From positions 620,001 through 684,000 of the forward strand of contig OY282431.1 of NCBI GenBank assembly GCA_958296035.1: a stretch of 64,000 nucleotides of DNA, read 5' to 3'. Below are positions 37,625 through 46,539 of the stretch, in pieces (the stretch's first letter is position 1; the number at the start of each line of letters is the position of its first letter). The DNA is from Paracoccaceae bacterium (lineage in GTDB: Bacteria > Pseudomonadota > Alphaproteobacteria > Rhodobacterales > Rhodobacteraceae). The notes below the pieces were generated by a model, which was not told the DNA's origin, searched no databases, and worked only from the letters and a program-made list of their open reading frames with translations. A program made the translations under genes and the position numbers.

Positions 37625-38629
37625 CTATACTTTTGATGCAAGCTCCGGCGGATCATGGCCATAGGCAATGGCCCGGTAACAGGTCTCCCGGTCGGCAATG
37701 TGGAATTCAAGGAACTTGCTCCGTAGTCTTGCCCACAGCGCCCGGTTGGAACCGGCGCGCCGGTGCATGGCCTTGAACAGGGCGCCGCACCAGGCCTGGA
37801 TCTGGTCGATCAGAAAGGTCGGCATGGTCAGGGTTGCAAACAGATCGGAAAGGTGCTGGCGGCCATGTCCAAAATTATGCTCGAATTTGTATCCATGATT
37901 TCCTGGCGTATTGTAAACTTCGTTTTCTACCCTCCATCTTGAGCGGCCGACCCGCAAGTCCAGCGCTCTGAGCAATGCAAGGTGGGGTGCCGTCGAATAC
38001 AGGCCGTCCTGGACGATGATGGTGCGCAGAGGCGGGTGCTCACGGCGGAAATCAGCCACCAGGCGTTTGGCAGCGTTACGCTCGCAGTCGTTCCTGCTCA
38101 CCCCGTCCTGTCGCCGGATCATCTCCGGTGCCAGAGCAAACAGCGCCTTTTCTTCGGGGTGCACGAGTGCGGCACCCAGCATCTGATGACGATAGGTCAC
38201 AGAGCCGTTTCGGTGCTGCGTTTGGCAGCACCGCTCACAGTGCACCTTCTTTGACGAGAAGTAGCCGGTGCCGTCGATCGCCAGCACATAGTGGCCGTCG
38301 AGCACCGTGAAGCGCTCCAGGGCCTTGCCCCGTTGCAGGGCCACCGGATCGATCCTGTCGAGACGCTCCCGCATGGCGGTGTCGGAAGGCACGCGCCTGA
38401 TGCCGTAGAGGCGCCTGAGGTTGCCCACCACCGCCAGCCCGGGTTCAACCCGGGCCTCCTCGTCGAATTGCAACAGGGACGGATATTTGAGAAGAAACAC
38501 CGCCAGTCCCGACATCAGGCAGTCGGGTCCTTGATGGATCCAAAGACGGTGCGCGTGGTCCGTAACAGACCGGGCATTGAGAGATGCCTGCGGAAGCGAA
38601 GGTCGGCCATGGTTTGTTGTTCCAGGCAT
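37625..38629 (-). CDS. DDE transposase, apparently shortened internally
   Basis: The protein has GLAVFLLKYPSLLQFD, VPSDTAMRERLDRIDP, VLDGHYVLAIDGTGYFSS and YRHQMLGAALVHPEE, with the first catalytic Asp likely in AIDGTGYF. Later come QDGVSRNDCERNAAKRLV and TIIVQDGLYS, then GRSRWRVENEVYNTPGNHGYKFEHNFGHG, where the last catalytic Glu would be. From memory, full-length relatives have about 100 or more residues between ALLRALD and the GRSRW block. Here the two are only a few residues apart in the same frame, so an in-frame deletion is likely and activity doubtful. I could not fix the terminal repeats or name the IS. Confidence 0.8.
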   Translation of the reverse strand: MPGTTNHGRPSLPQASLNARSVTDHAHRLWIHQGPDCLMSGLAVFLLKYPSLLQFDEEARVEPGLAVVGNLRRLYGIRRVPSDTAMRERLDRIDPVALQRGKALERFTVLDGHYVLAIDGTGYFSSKKVHCERCCQTQHRNGSVTYRHQMLGAALVHPEEKALFALAPEMIRRQDGVSRNDCERNAAKRLVADFRREHPPLRTIIVQDGLYSTAPHLALLRALDLRVGRSRWRVENEVYNTPGNHGYKFEHNFGHGRQHLSDLFATLTMPTFLIDQIQAWCGALFKAMHRRAGSNRALWARLRSKFLEFHIADRETCYRAIAYGHDPPELASKV

Positions 38630-39047
38630 ATGTTTTGATCAACTGTTCTGCAGAATGTCCTGGCACAGGTGTCCGGAGTTTACGAACGGCGCCTTGTGGC
38701 CGTGTAGAGGGGTCGGCTGTGGTGTTGAGAAGGCAGCGCTGTTGGGATGTCATGTTATGGTTGTGTGGGACTATAATTCCTGACCATAAGTGTGACTTGC
38801 AGGAAACTGCCAAATGCGCCCAGGTCTTATCCTCGCACATGCATAAAAGTCAGCGGGAATTGCTGGCGATTGTGCCATGATTTGCTGCGACAAGTCCGGT
38901 AATCCAAGGAACGGCACCTGGCCACTCTGCGTCGATGTGGCAATTGCAATTCAAGCAAGGAAGCCTGTCTGCAACCGCCAAGCCTAGCGCAGGTTGAAGT
39001 CCCTCGCGATCCAAACCCGGTCAAGGTCGAACGCTGTCGGTGTGCCG
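38630..39047. other. Intergenic region between transposase and ABC permease gene
   Basis: About 420 bases without a supported gene. One end of the insertion element should lie here, but I could not define inverted repeats with confidence. Confidence 0.35.
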
Positions 39048-41123
39048 TCAACTGGACCAGACCACGTTATGGCTTCGTCTGATGTAACCCTGTATAATGC
39101 GGTCGGCCGACATTGCTATCAGCGCCATGCCAATACCGCCTACAATTCCCCGCCCCGCGTCGGCCTTGCCCAGTGCGAGATAGATTTCCTGTCCCAATCC
39201 CGTGGTTCCGACCAGTGCAGCGATTACTAGCATGGCAAGACCGAATAGAATCGTCTGGTTTACGCCTAGCAAGATTTGCGGGAGTGCCAGCTTGAGCTTG
39301 ATTTGCCAGAAGAGCTGAAACGGTGTGCATCCGGTGACAATTCCGGCTTCAACAGCCAAGGCTGGAACGTTCCTCAAGCCCTGTTCGGTGTAGCGAATCA
39401 TAGGGACGATGGCGTAGGCAACAATTGCTATCAAGGCTGGAAACTCCCCGACCTGAAACAGCATCAGGGCAGGAATCAGAAGGACGAATTGAGGCATTGT
39501 CTGTAGCGTGTCGTTTATTGGCCGGACTATGGCTGACACGAAGCTGGAATGAGCAGCCAGGGTCCCGATCAAGCCTCCGAGTACGATGCAAACTGTAACC
39601 GAAACACTGCACAGGTATATTGACAGCATTGCAGGCTTCCAGATACCTGTAAGCAGTAGGTAGGCAAGCGACCCGAATACAAACGCTGCAACCCTTGGCC
39701 CTGCCACTTGCCACGCAAATACAGTCAGCACCGCGATCGTGACTGGCCAGGCAAGTCCCGTAACGCCGTAATACAGAATTCCTCCGAACACCAAAGTTGT
39801 GGCAGCGAGCCGCCAGCCATTGGTGAACCAGGCTAGCAGGGCCATAAGGAACACGGCTATCCAATATCCGATTGCGATCGCAGGAGTCATTGAGAACCCC
39901 CAGGTGAAGGGCGCAATTGCTCTCCGCAGGCCCAACTTTACGGGCAGCAAGATGTAGAACAGAAAGAAGTCCCTGATGGTCTCAAGCGTGGCTCCAAGGT
40001 TGACGATAATCCAGTCTACCACCGAGTTAAGTTCGTGGGCCGGATAATAGACCCAGCTATCTGGCCAAGTCCAAAGCGGATGCAATGCAGCTGCTGCCGC
40101 CAGGGTGGCAGCGCAAACTGCAATCAGCGCGGCACCAAACCTTTTCGGTCTCAGCCCGCTATGGCTTGCCGTTGGCAGCCGCTGTGTGGCGAATGCTGCG
40201 GTCATTCTGTCAAGAATTATTGCCAATGCCACAATTACCAGACCAGCAAGCATACTCTGTCCAAAATCCGCTTTCCGCATGCTTGTGAGTACTTCCCAGC
40301 CAATGTCGTCAAATCCGCCGATGATCGCCGCAATAATGACCATGGCGAGCGCGGCCATGGTTGTCTGGTTCAAGCCAATGAGCAACTGGGGTAGCGCTGT
40401 CGGAACTTCTATCCACCAAAACCTCTGCCTTGGCGTGCAACCTGACATGATACCGGACTCAAGTACCTCCCTCGGCACTCTACTCAATCCAAGCAGAGTG
40501 TTCCGAACCATTGGCGGAATCGAAAACATCAGACTGGCAATGAGGCCAACCACAGGACCGAATCCGAACAGCAGGAGAATGGGAATTAGATATGCAAAAG
40601 CTGGTACGGTCTGCATTAGGTCGAGGATTGTCTGAATGACAGCATTCGCTGCTTTCGACTTGAGGCCCAGCACTCCAATTCCGAAGCCAATAGCCACCGC
40701 AAGCGGGATGCAGACGATAACAAGAGACAATGTGTTAATGCACTCTTGCCAATAGCCGACTCCGACGATGTAGGTCAGGCCACAAATGACGATTGTCGCT
40801 GTTCGTCTTCCTCCACCCTGCCAGGCAATCAGAACGAAAACGCAGGAAGTCGTTAGCCAGGGAAGCCAGCTCAACAAGTGCTGGATACCGTTCAAGGGCA
40901 AATCCAGTAGCCCGCTCACAATTCGGAACAGCCATTTCAACCGATTGACAATCCAGTGCATGGATGTATCCACGATCGTAGCGATGGGAAGCTGCCATCC
41001 GGCCGGGTACTCAATCAGCCACGAACGGGATTCTGCGACGACCATCAGAGCGGCTGCAAGGAGCAGCAACACGAGCCAGATAATCCGGCTGCGGTCGTGA
41101 TAGGTCAGTGAGGGGCCTGGCAT
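39048..41123 (-). CDS. Betaine/proline-type ABC permease with two fused permease domains
   Basis: The protein of about 691 residues contains two copies of a ProW/OpuAB-like membrane domain. The first has the coupling loop around ESGIMSGCTPRQRFWWIEVPTALPQLLIGLNQTTMAAL. The second has the matching EAGIVTGCTPFQLFWQIKLKLALPQILLGVNQTILFGL. Each is followed by the conserved DDIGWEVLTSMRKAD or LGQEIYLALGKAD loop. A single polypeptide can therefore supply both halves of the channel. I placed the start at ATG 41123; the longer frame begins with TTG at 41168. It follows the ATPase gene by about 110 bases. Confidence 0.92.
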   Translation of the reverse strand: MPGPSLTYHDRSRIIWLVLLLLAAALMVVAESRSWLIEYPAGWQLPIATIVDTSMHWIVNRLKWLFRIVSGLLDLPLNGIQHLLSWLPWLTTSCVFVLIAWQGGGRRTATIVICGLTYIVGVGYWQECINTLSLVIVCIPLAVAIGFGIGVLGLKSKAANAVIQTILDLMQTVPAFAYLIPILLLFGFGPVVGLIASLMFSIPPMVRNTLLGLSRVPREVLESGIMSGCTPRQRFWWIEVPTALPQLLIGLNQTTMAALAMVIIAAIIGGFDDIGWEVLTSMRKADFGQSMLAGLVIVALAIILDRMTAAFATQRLPTASHSGLRPKRFGAALIAVCAATLAAAAALHPLWTWPDSWVYYPAHELNSVVDWIIVNLGATLETIRDFFLFYILLPVKLGLRRAIAPFTWGFSMTPAIAIGYWIAVFLMALLAWFTNGWRLAATTLVFGGILYYGVTGLAWPVTIAVLTVFAWQVAGPRVAAFVFGSLAYLLLTGIWKPAMLSIYLCSVSVTVCIVLGGLIGTLAAHSSFVSAIVRPINDTLQTMPQFVLLIPALMLFQVGEFPALIAIVAYAIVPMIRYTEQGLRNVPALAVEAGIVTGCTPFQLFWQIKLKLALPQILLGVNQTILFGLAMLVIAALVGTTGLGQEIYLALGKADAGRGIVGGIGMALIAMSADRIIQGYIRRSHNVVWSS

Positions 41124-41232
41124 TGTCTTGGTTTGATCAGGTGACGTGCTGCTTGGCAGACATGGCAAGAAGTAGGATCATTGTCAGATTGTCGGCTCAG
41201 ATCCGACCGGCGGTGACCTGACATGCACGCAT

Positions 41233-42297
41233 TCAGGTGGGCGTGGTCGTTGCGCGAGTTGATCGGTGCAGGGCCCGCACAATATGAACCGGTGTTACTG
41301 TGCCGCACGGTTTATCGTCCTCGCCCTTCACATTGATGACTGTCTCCTGGCTCCCGAACAGCTGTATGACGTCCTGCAACGGGGTCGAGCGGCCGACGGT
41401 CGGATAATCTCCTTTGACATTGGTCACTTCACCCATGACTGACTCCGCTGTCAGAACCTTGTCCAGTGGAACATCCTTTGTGAATTCGCTGACATAAGCA
41501 TCTGCGGGTTCGAGCATGATCTCGACTGGTGAGCCAATCTGCATGACGAGGCCGTCCTTCATTATGCAGATGACATCCGCTAGCCTAATGGCTTCAAGCA
41601 TGTCATGGGTGACAAACACAATTGTCTTGTCCAGCTGTGTTTGCAGGCGAAGGAACTCGTCCTGCATCTGTGTACGAATTAGTGGATCAAGGGCAGAAAA
41701 CGGTTCGTCCAGGAACCACACTTCTGGCTCAACGGCTAGCGATCGTGCAATTCCCACCCGCTGTTGTTGCCCTCCGGACAGTTGATGAGGATAGGCGTAC
41801 TCGCGACCGGTGAGTCCGACCAGGTCTATCATGTCTCCGGCCCTTTCAAGCCTCGGTTTGAGCGCTATCCCTTGCGTCCGCAGCGGAAAGGCAACGTTTT
41901 CCAGGACTGTGAGATGGGGAAGAAGACCAAAATTCTGGAACACCATGCCCATTTTGTGGCGGCGGGTCTCGATCATTTCCCCCGGACTAGCGTCAAGAAG
42001 ATTCTTCCCGTCGAGAATAACCTCGCCGCTGGTGGGCTCGACTAACCTTGAAAGGCAGCGCAGTACAGTTGACTTGCCGGAGCCAGAAAGCCCCATGATT
42101 ACGAAAATGGATCCGGTTTCTACAGCGAAACTGACATCGGCGGCGGCGACAATTCCGCCAGAGTCAATAATTCGGGAGCACAGGTCGGCCGGGTTTGCTC
42201 CTCTAAAGTCGGCAATCAGCGACGTTGCGAGGGATGTCCCGTAGACCTTCCAGAGATTTGCGCAGGAAAGCTTGGCGGGTTGATTGGAGGCGTTCAC
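41233..42297 (-). CDS. proV: Betaine/proline-type ABC transporter ATPase (ProV/OpuAA-like)
   Basis: This 354-residue ATPase energises the quaternary-amine importer. It shows Walker A VIMGLSGSGKST, Q-loop GMVFQNFGLLPH, signature LSGGQQQRVGIARSLAVEP, Walker B VWFLDEPFSALDP and H-loop FVTHDMLEA. A C-terminal region of about 80 residues resembles the CBS regulatory part of OpuAA but seems short, with one repeat. The start is a GTG at 42297, preceded at an ideal 7 bases by GGAGG. Both the GGAGG and the start codon sit inside a perfect 11-bp hairpin, so initiation is probably regulated. Specificity for betaine rather than a related amine is inferred from the family. Confidence 0.92.
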   Translation of the reverse strand: MNASNQPAKLSCANLWKVYGTSLATSLIADFRGANPADLCSRIIDSGGIVAAADVSFAVETGSIFVIMGLSGSGKSTVLRCLSRLVEPTSGEVILDGKNLLDASPGEMIETRRHKMGMVFQNFGLLPHLTVLENVAFPLRTQGIALKPRLERAGDMIDLVGLTGREYAYPHQLSGGQQQRVGIARSLAVEPEVWFLDEPFSALDPLIRTQMQDEFLRLQTQLDKTIVFVTHDMLEAIRLADVICIMKDGLVMQIGSPVEIMLEPADAYVSEFTKDVPLDKVLTAESVMGEVTNVKGDYPTVGRSTPLQDVIQLFGSQETVINVKGEDDKPCGTVTPVHIVRALHRSTRATTTPT

Positions 42298-42311
42298 TCA
42301 AACGCCTCCAA
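42284..42311 (-). promoter_or_regulatory. Hairpin sequestering the proV ribosome-binding site and start
   Basis: On the mRNA strand TTGGAGGCGTT, loop TGAGTG, AACGCCTCCAA is an 11-bp perfect inverted repeat with a 6-base loop. The 5' arm contains the GGAGG Shine-Dalgarno sequence. The loop holds the GTG start codon, and the 3' arm is codons 2-5 of the ATPase gene. When folded, ribosomes cannot bind. Confidence 0.7.
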
Positions 42312-42380
42312 AAGAGTATCCCTGCCTACCGGTGGCCAAGCACACGGTGGCCTCTGCAATTCGAGAATCGGGATTTCAGT

Positions 42381-43373
42381 CTACATCCTGGCTGCATCGA
42401 CCAAAGGCATCAGCATTGCCTCATTGGTCTCGACCCATTCCGCCACGACCTCTTCCAGAGGCCGTCCGTTGCCGTCGATCTGCAGCATCATCTGTTCTTG
42501 TGCCGAACGCTCAAGAGTGAACGAGGACAGTAATTCCCAAGCTGCCGGCCACTTTTCCTGGAATCCGGCCCAAGCCACTTTCATCGTGTCCGGCGCGTCG
42601 ACACCACAATCATTGATTGCATCCGGATTTGGTCCCCATGCCGGATCTGTGGTGCACTCTGCCTCGTAAGCTGGAAGTGCTACCCAGCCGACATCGACTT
42701 CGGCAAGTATCCAGTGAGGTGACCAGAACATCATGACCAAAGCTTCCTGTTTCGCGACTGCGGCCTGCAATTCGGCCACAAGCGCACCTTCGGAACCGGC
42801 CGGAATTGCTTTGTAGTCAAGGGCCAAACCCTTGATGATATCTGCCGAACGGGCCCCCCAGTCTGCAGGATAGGAAAGGATCCGGCCCTGCGGAAACGTA
42901 TCTGCAGTTACCATCACATCCTTGCAGTCAACCAGTGCTTGCCAATCCGGAAGTCCGGGGCACATGTCTTCCATGTACATAGGATATATCCAGCCTTCGC
43001 CTGGATTTAATCCAAGCGAACCAATGTCAACAATGCGTCCAGCTTCCTTCATTTGCGGGTAAATGTCTCCAGCATTGTTTGTCCAAACTTCAAGCGAGGC
43101 ATGGATATCGCCATCTGCAAGCGCCTGATGCTGTGGAAAGTTGCCCGCGGTTATGTATTCCACCTCGTAGCCAAGTTGGGTAAGAAGCGTACCGGCGATA
43201 TGTGTGGATATGTTTTGACCGGTCCACTCGTTGAATGCCAGCCTGATAGGTTCTCCGTCGTCCCCCAATTCCGCAGAGGATGCCGTATTGGCCCCCAATA
43301 CAAGCGCTCCGGCTAATATTGACGCTAGCGCAAGACCTAACATTTTCGACTTTTTCAATAAGTAAGCCATCAT
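42381..43373 (-). CDS. proX: Betaine/proline-type ABC substrate-binding protein (ProX/OpuAC-like)
   Basis: This periplasmic receptor of about 330 residues has a signal peptide (LGLALASILAGALVLGANTASSA) and then EPIRLAFNEWTGQNISTHIAGTLLTQLGYEVEY. The ligand pocket is probably lined by aromatic residues in MFWSPHWILAEVDVGWVALP and the Trp in EVWTNNAG, as in betaine receptors. Cys pairs occur at MCPGLPDWQALVDCKD and AECTTDPAW...NDCG. I chose ATG 43373 because GGAAGGAAAT precedes it; the longer frame from 43427 would disrupt the signal peptide. First gene of the proX-proV-proW operon, separated from proV by 83 bases. Confidence 0.93.
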   Translation of the reverse strand: MMAYLLKKSKMLGLALASILAGALVLGANTASSAELGDDGEPIRLAFNEWTGQNISTHIAGTLLTQLGYEVEYITAGNFPQHQALADGDIHASLEVWTNNAGDIYPQMKEAGRIVDIGSLGLNPGEGWIYPMYMEDMCPGLPDWQALVDCKDVMVTADTFPQGRILSYPADWGARSADIIKGLALDYKAIPAGSEGALVAELQAAVAKQEALVMMFWSPHWILAEVDVGWVALPAYEAECTTDPAWGPNPDAINDCGVDAPDTMKVAWAGFQEKWPAAWELLSSFTLERSAQEQMMLQIDGNGRPLEEVVAEWVETNEAMLMPLVDAARM

Positions 43374-43597
43374 ATTTCCTTCCGTTAGAACATTGCCTGC
43401 TATACGGGACTCGACCCATTGCAGCAATAGTCTTCTTTATCCGCCCTAGTCCTGGCAGCGTGAAACTGGCTGTGGACTGTGGCATTGCACGTGTGCAGCA
43501 TTGTTCTATTCGTAACCAGGACATTGTTGTACGAAAAATGTGCTCGCGCGACCTCATCTGAACTCACAACCATCATGTGATTGACAGGGCACCCATA

Positions 43598-43628
43598 ATA
43601 CTTGCCCCGCTCTGAACGCGGCAGGTAT
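43598..43628 (-). repeat. Inverted repeat upstream of proX
   Basis: ATACTTGCC (43598-43606) faces GGCAGGTAT (43620-43628): 9 pairs with one G-T wobble and a 13-base loop, about 225 bases before the proX start. It could be an operator or a leader hairpin; there is no direct evidence of function. Confidence 0.35.
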
Positions 43629-43774
43629 GGATACTCTGACTTTGGCTTCAAAATTGGCATTGGTTCAGGGCATTTGAGCGTTTGTGTCTGCAACCCTGGA
43701 CCGGAGAGCGATTCCGGCCTATCGCACCGGACAATCATCAGCTCGCCCGGCAGGTCGCCGTGCCGGAGGAACGC

Positions 43775-43957
43775 ATGAACACCCATCAGGCTGATTACAG
43801 GGTCGCACTCGAGCGCATGGAACGCAAGATGGCCGGGCTTAATGTCGAAGCAGTCAGGCGTGACAAGGCAAACATCCAGTGGGTAGCCGGTCCTGGCATT
43901 GCCGTCATCACCTCGATCATCGGCGGCTTCGTCATCCTCGGATTGATGACCACCTGA
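43775..43957 (+). CDS. Small predicted membrane protein, unknown
   Basis: This 60-residue frame has an ATG preceded by GGAGGA at about 4 bases, a strong ribosome-binding site. The N-terminal half is charged and helical (YRVALERMERKMAGLNVEAVRRDK), and the C-terminal third is one membrane span (GIAVITSIIGGFVILGLM). This pattern, a short coiled coil followed by a transmembrane segment, is seen in many small uncharacterised proteins. No homolog is recognised. The next 890 bases are empty, and it may be a remnant of a larger lost locus. Confidence 0.45.
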   Translation: MNTHQADYRVALERMERKMAGLNVEAVRRDKANIQWVAGPGIAVITSIIGGFVILGLMTT

Positions 43958-44848
43958 CAGTCCTGATCAGGGCCGGCGAACAGGCGGGGCATCACGGCCG
44001 GGCAGGTACACACAAGGCCTGCCGGAGTGAAGACCTTGCCGCCGGCCGCGGCTTGCCGTGTCTGTTTCCAGCACAAGGGGGTGTTGTCAGCGAATCCTGC
44101 CGGCAGGGTCAGCGTTTCCCGGAGGACATGATCCGGACCGCCATGCAAGTCCATGGACCCCGGTTGGCGGATCTGTCCGTGAAAGCGCACCGAGAGGCCC
44201 GAGGCCGTGCCGGTTCACAGGATTGCGGCACGGGTGAGGCAAAAGTCGCAACCGATCACGATCCGCAGACCCGTAGCGGGGTTTCGAAGCAATGCAGTCG
44301 CGGTGCGGCGGGGAATCCTGCCCGGCGGATACCCTGATATGACGGCGCCTGCCTTCGACCGGATGACCGGACTGGGTCAGCGATACAGAGCGGGGCCGAT
44401 CCATTGAGGTGCATCCGGAATTTGGCGAAAGTCCTGCGCAGCGGCCATTCCCGCACTGCGGCGGCTCCAGTGAAGCATTTCAGTGCCGGCCATCGGCCTG
44501 CGTCCCTGAATAGATCTTCATCCTGGAAGCATGAAGGTGGAGCATAGGGGGGCTTCAGAAGATAAGGAATCCAACGAGGCTTGAAGCGATGTCCAGGAGC
44601 ACGTGCCACAAGGCAGCGCATTTAGGCTCTATGGTGTCAGCCGGAAAGATATCTGAATGCTGTTTCCAGAGAGTTCCACAGTTGTCAATTCAACTATCCG
44701 TTTCTTCACTGTTGCTGGGAATCGTTGGCCTTCTCAACTCCGAATCGGTAGGCCGATTAGCTACCATGCAAAGCTGTTGCACGGAATGTTCGTATTGGCT
44801 AGAATTCAGAATGCATAGCGCAGGGTAATTGGTCGTACCGGAGAAGAG
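43958..44848. other. Non-coding stretch before the complex I subunit gene
   Basis: About 890 bases, locally GC-rich near 44000-44350. None of the open frames on either strand has recognisable motifs or a good ribosome-binding site. Possibly the remains of decayed genes. Confidence 0.4.
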
Positions 44849-45160
44849 ATGAAGGCAAGAATATTTCAGCCTGCAAGATCGGTCATGCAGTCCGGGGTTG
44901 CCCGATCCAGGCATTGGACATTGGAATTTGCACCGAATAGCAAACGCCAGATTGATCCGCTTATGGGCTGGACCAGCTCCGGGGATACTCAGGCACAGGT
45001 ACGGATGAATTTTACCACCAAGGCTGCTGCAATTGGTTACGCCCGGTCTCATGGCATCGAATATGTTCTGGTCGAGCCGAAGAAGCGGAAACAGGTTATT
45101 CGCCATCGCGGGTATGGGGAGAATTTTGCCTACGAGCGCAAGGATTCCTGGACCCATTAG
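44849..45160 (+). CDS. NDUFS4-type accessory subunit of respiratory complex I
   Basis: The 103-residue protein matches the 'ETC complex I subunit' family shared by Alphaproteobacteria and mitochondria. The blocks are ARIFQPARSVMQSG, WTLEFAPNSKRQIDPLMGWTSSGDTQAQVRMNF, AIGYARSHGIEYVLVEPKKRK and YGENFAYERKDSWTH. It binds at the peripheral arm of NADH:quinone oxidoreductase. It is a single gene, followed closely by two tRNA-Arg genes. This is one of the best lineage markers in the window. Confidence 0.93.
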   Translation: MKARIFQPARSVMQSGVARSRHWTLEFAPNSKRQIDPLMGWTSSGDTQAQVRMNFTTKAAAIGYARSHGIEYVLVEPKKRKQVIRHRGYGENFAYERKDSWTH

Positions 45161-45213
45161 GTATCGAATGCTGTTGCAACTTTTCGCCCAATCAAGCAAT
45201 AGCGCAAGTCGGT

Positions 45214-45290
45214 GGCCCCTTAGCTCAACTGGATAGAGCAACAGACTTCGAATCTGTAGGTTCGGGGTTCGAGTCCTCGAGGGGTCGCCA
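45214..45290 (+). tRNA. tRNA-Arg (anticodon TCG)
   Basis: A full 77-base cloverleaf with encoded CCA. The acceptor stem GGCCCCT pairs with AGGGGTC (one G-T). The D arm reads GCTC...GAGC, the anticodon arm ACAGA-CTTCGAA-TCTGT is fully paired, and the T arm is CGGGG-TTCGAGT-CCTCG. The anticodon TCG reads CGA and related arginine codons. Confidence 0.93.
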
Positions 45291-45383
45291 ACACGCTGGC
45301 GAGGGGTTGCTTTTCGGTCATGTCCGCCTGCTGACTGTCGCCAGGCCTGACCGCCGTTAGCCCTCTTGACGAACTCAAAATGC

Positions 45384-45460
45384 GGCCCCTTAGCTCAACT
45401 GGATAGAGCAGCTGACTTCTAATCTGCAGGTTCGGGGTTCGAGTCCTCGAGGGGTCGCCA
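45384..45460 (+). tRNA. tRNA-Arg (anticodon TCT)
   Basis: A 77-base cloverleaf with encoded CCA, 73 of 77 bases identical to the tRNA 93 bases upstream. All four differences are in the anticodon arm (GCTGA-CTTCTAA-TCTGC). The TCT anticodon reads AGA/AGG. The stem carries one T-T mismatch (29:41). Confidence 0.9.
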
Positions 45461-45550
45461 TGACCTGCCTTGCAAACTGCTGATGTCGCCTGCCCTCATG
45501 AACTATTGGCAGACCGTTGCACGTTGCGCCGACAAAACAGGAGTGTGTGC

Positions 45551-46372
45551 ATGAGAATCCGGGTTGGTGGTGTCGTCAACCAGCATGTTGTGACCAATGG
45601 GTGCCCCGACGGACCAGCCGTTGTGTTTGCCAACTCGCTCGGGACCAATCTCGAAATCTGGAATCAGGTTGTATCCGGCCTGCCGCCCGGTTGGCAAATT
45701 GTTCGCTACGACATGCGCGGTCACGGCAAGACTTCCTGTCCCGTTGCGCCCTATTCCATTGAGGAGCTGGTGGAGGATGCAACTGCTGTGCTTGAATCCC
45801 TGAGTGTGACGAAATGTCTGTTCGTCGGCCTGTCAATAGGCGGACTGGTCGGTCAGCAATTGGCACTGGAGAAACCAGAATTGGTGGCCGGGCTGGTGTT
45901 GTCAAACACGGCTCCCCGACTCGGAAACCACGCGTTCTGGAACGATCGTATCAGTAGAGTCACGGAACATGGTTTGCGGTTCATGGCCGACGAGGTCATA
46001 TCGCGCTGGTTTTCTGCCGAATTTCTCCGTTCGCACCCTGAGAGAGTCCAATGCGCAAAGGAGATGCTGAGCAGTACCCAGTCAGAAGGATATGTGGGAT
46101 GCTGCCATGTGCTGAGAGATACAGACCTGACAGCGCGTGCCAGCGAAATTTCCTGCCGTATAAGGGTTATAGGAGGCTCGGAAGACGGCGCCGTTCCTCC
46201 GCAGGTTGTTATTGCAGGCTCTAGGGAATTCGCCGAAGCCGAATGCACAATTCTAGAAAGCACCGGCCATCTTTCGTGTGTGGAAAAGCCGCATAGAGTA
46301 TCCACATTGTTGCAGCAGTTTGCCTCTGAACTTCAGCTGTTTCGAGCCTGTATGACCAGCCTAAAACGATAG
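45551..46372 (+). CDS. Alpha/beta hydrolase, 3-oxoadipate enol-lactonase-like
   Basis: The 273-residue protein has the fold's landmarks: oxyanion region VVFANSLGTNLEIW, IVRYDMRGHGKTSCP, nucleophile elbow VGLSIGGLVGQQLAL with the catalytic Ser in GLSIGG, acid region GSEDGAVPP and catalytic His in ESTGHLSCVEKP. The order and spacing match PcaD, which hydrolyses beta-ketoadipate enol-lactone. No other protocatechuate genes are nearby, so the substrate is open. The ATG at 45551 has AGGAG 7 bases upstream. Confidence 0.85.
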   Translation: MRIRVGGVVNQHVVTNGCPDGPAVVFANSLGTNLEIWNQVVSGLPPGWQIVRYDMRGHGKTSCPVAPYSIEELVEDATAVLESLSVTKCLFVGLSIGGLVGQQLALEKPELVAGLVLSNTAPRLGNHAFWNDRISRVTEHGLRFMADEVISRWFSAEFLRSHPERVQCAKEMLSSTQSEGYVGCCHVLRDTDLTARASEISCRIRVIGGSEDGAVPPQVVIAGSREFAEAECTILESTGHLSCVEKPHRVSTLLQQFASELQLFRACMTSLKR

Positions 46373-46539
46373 TGGCTGCCGGCAGGCAGACCTGGAACCG
46401 TTATGTACCTAGCGCATTCGACGATAAATCGTAGCTGCTGCACATCACCTTCAATAGGATACGGGCGCGGTAATTGCCGCCATGGGCAAACTGTCGACGT
46501 AGATTTCACCATCTTGCCGACCGGCGGGCAATTGCAAGC

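Noticed and set aside
45214..45460. tRNA genes as the attachment site of a genomic island
   Set aside because: No integrase and no second copy of the tRNA 3' end were found in the window apart from the tandem gene itself.
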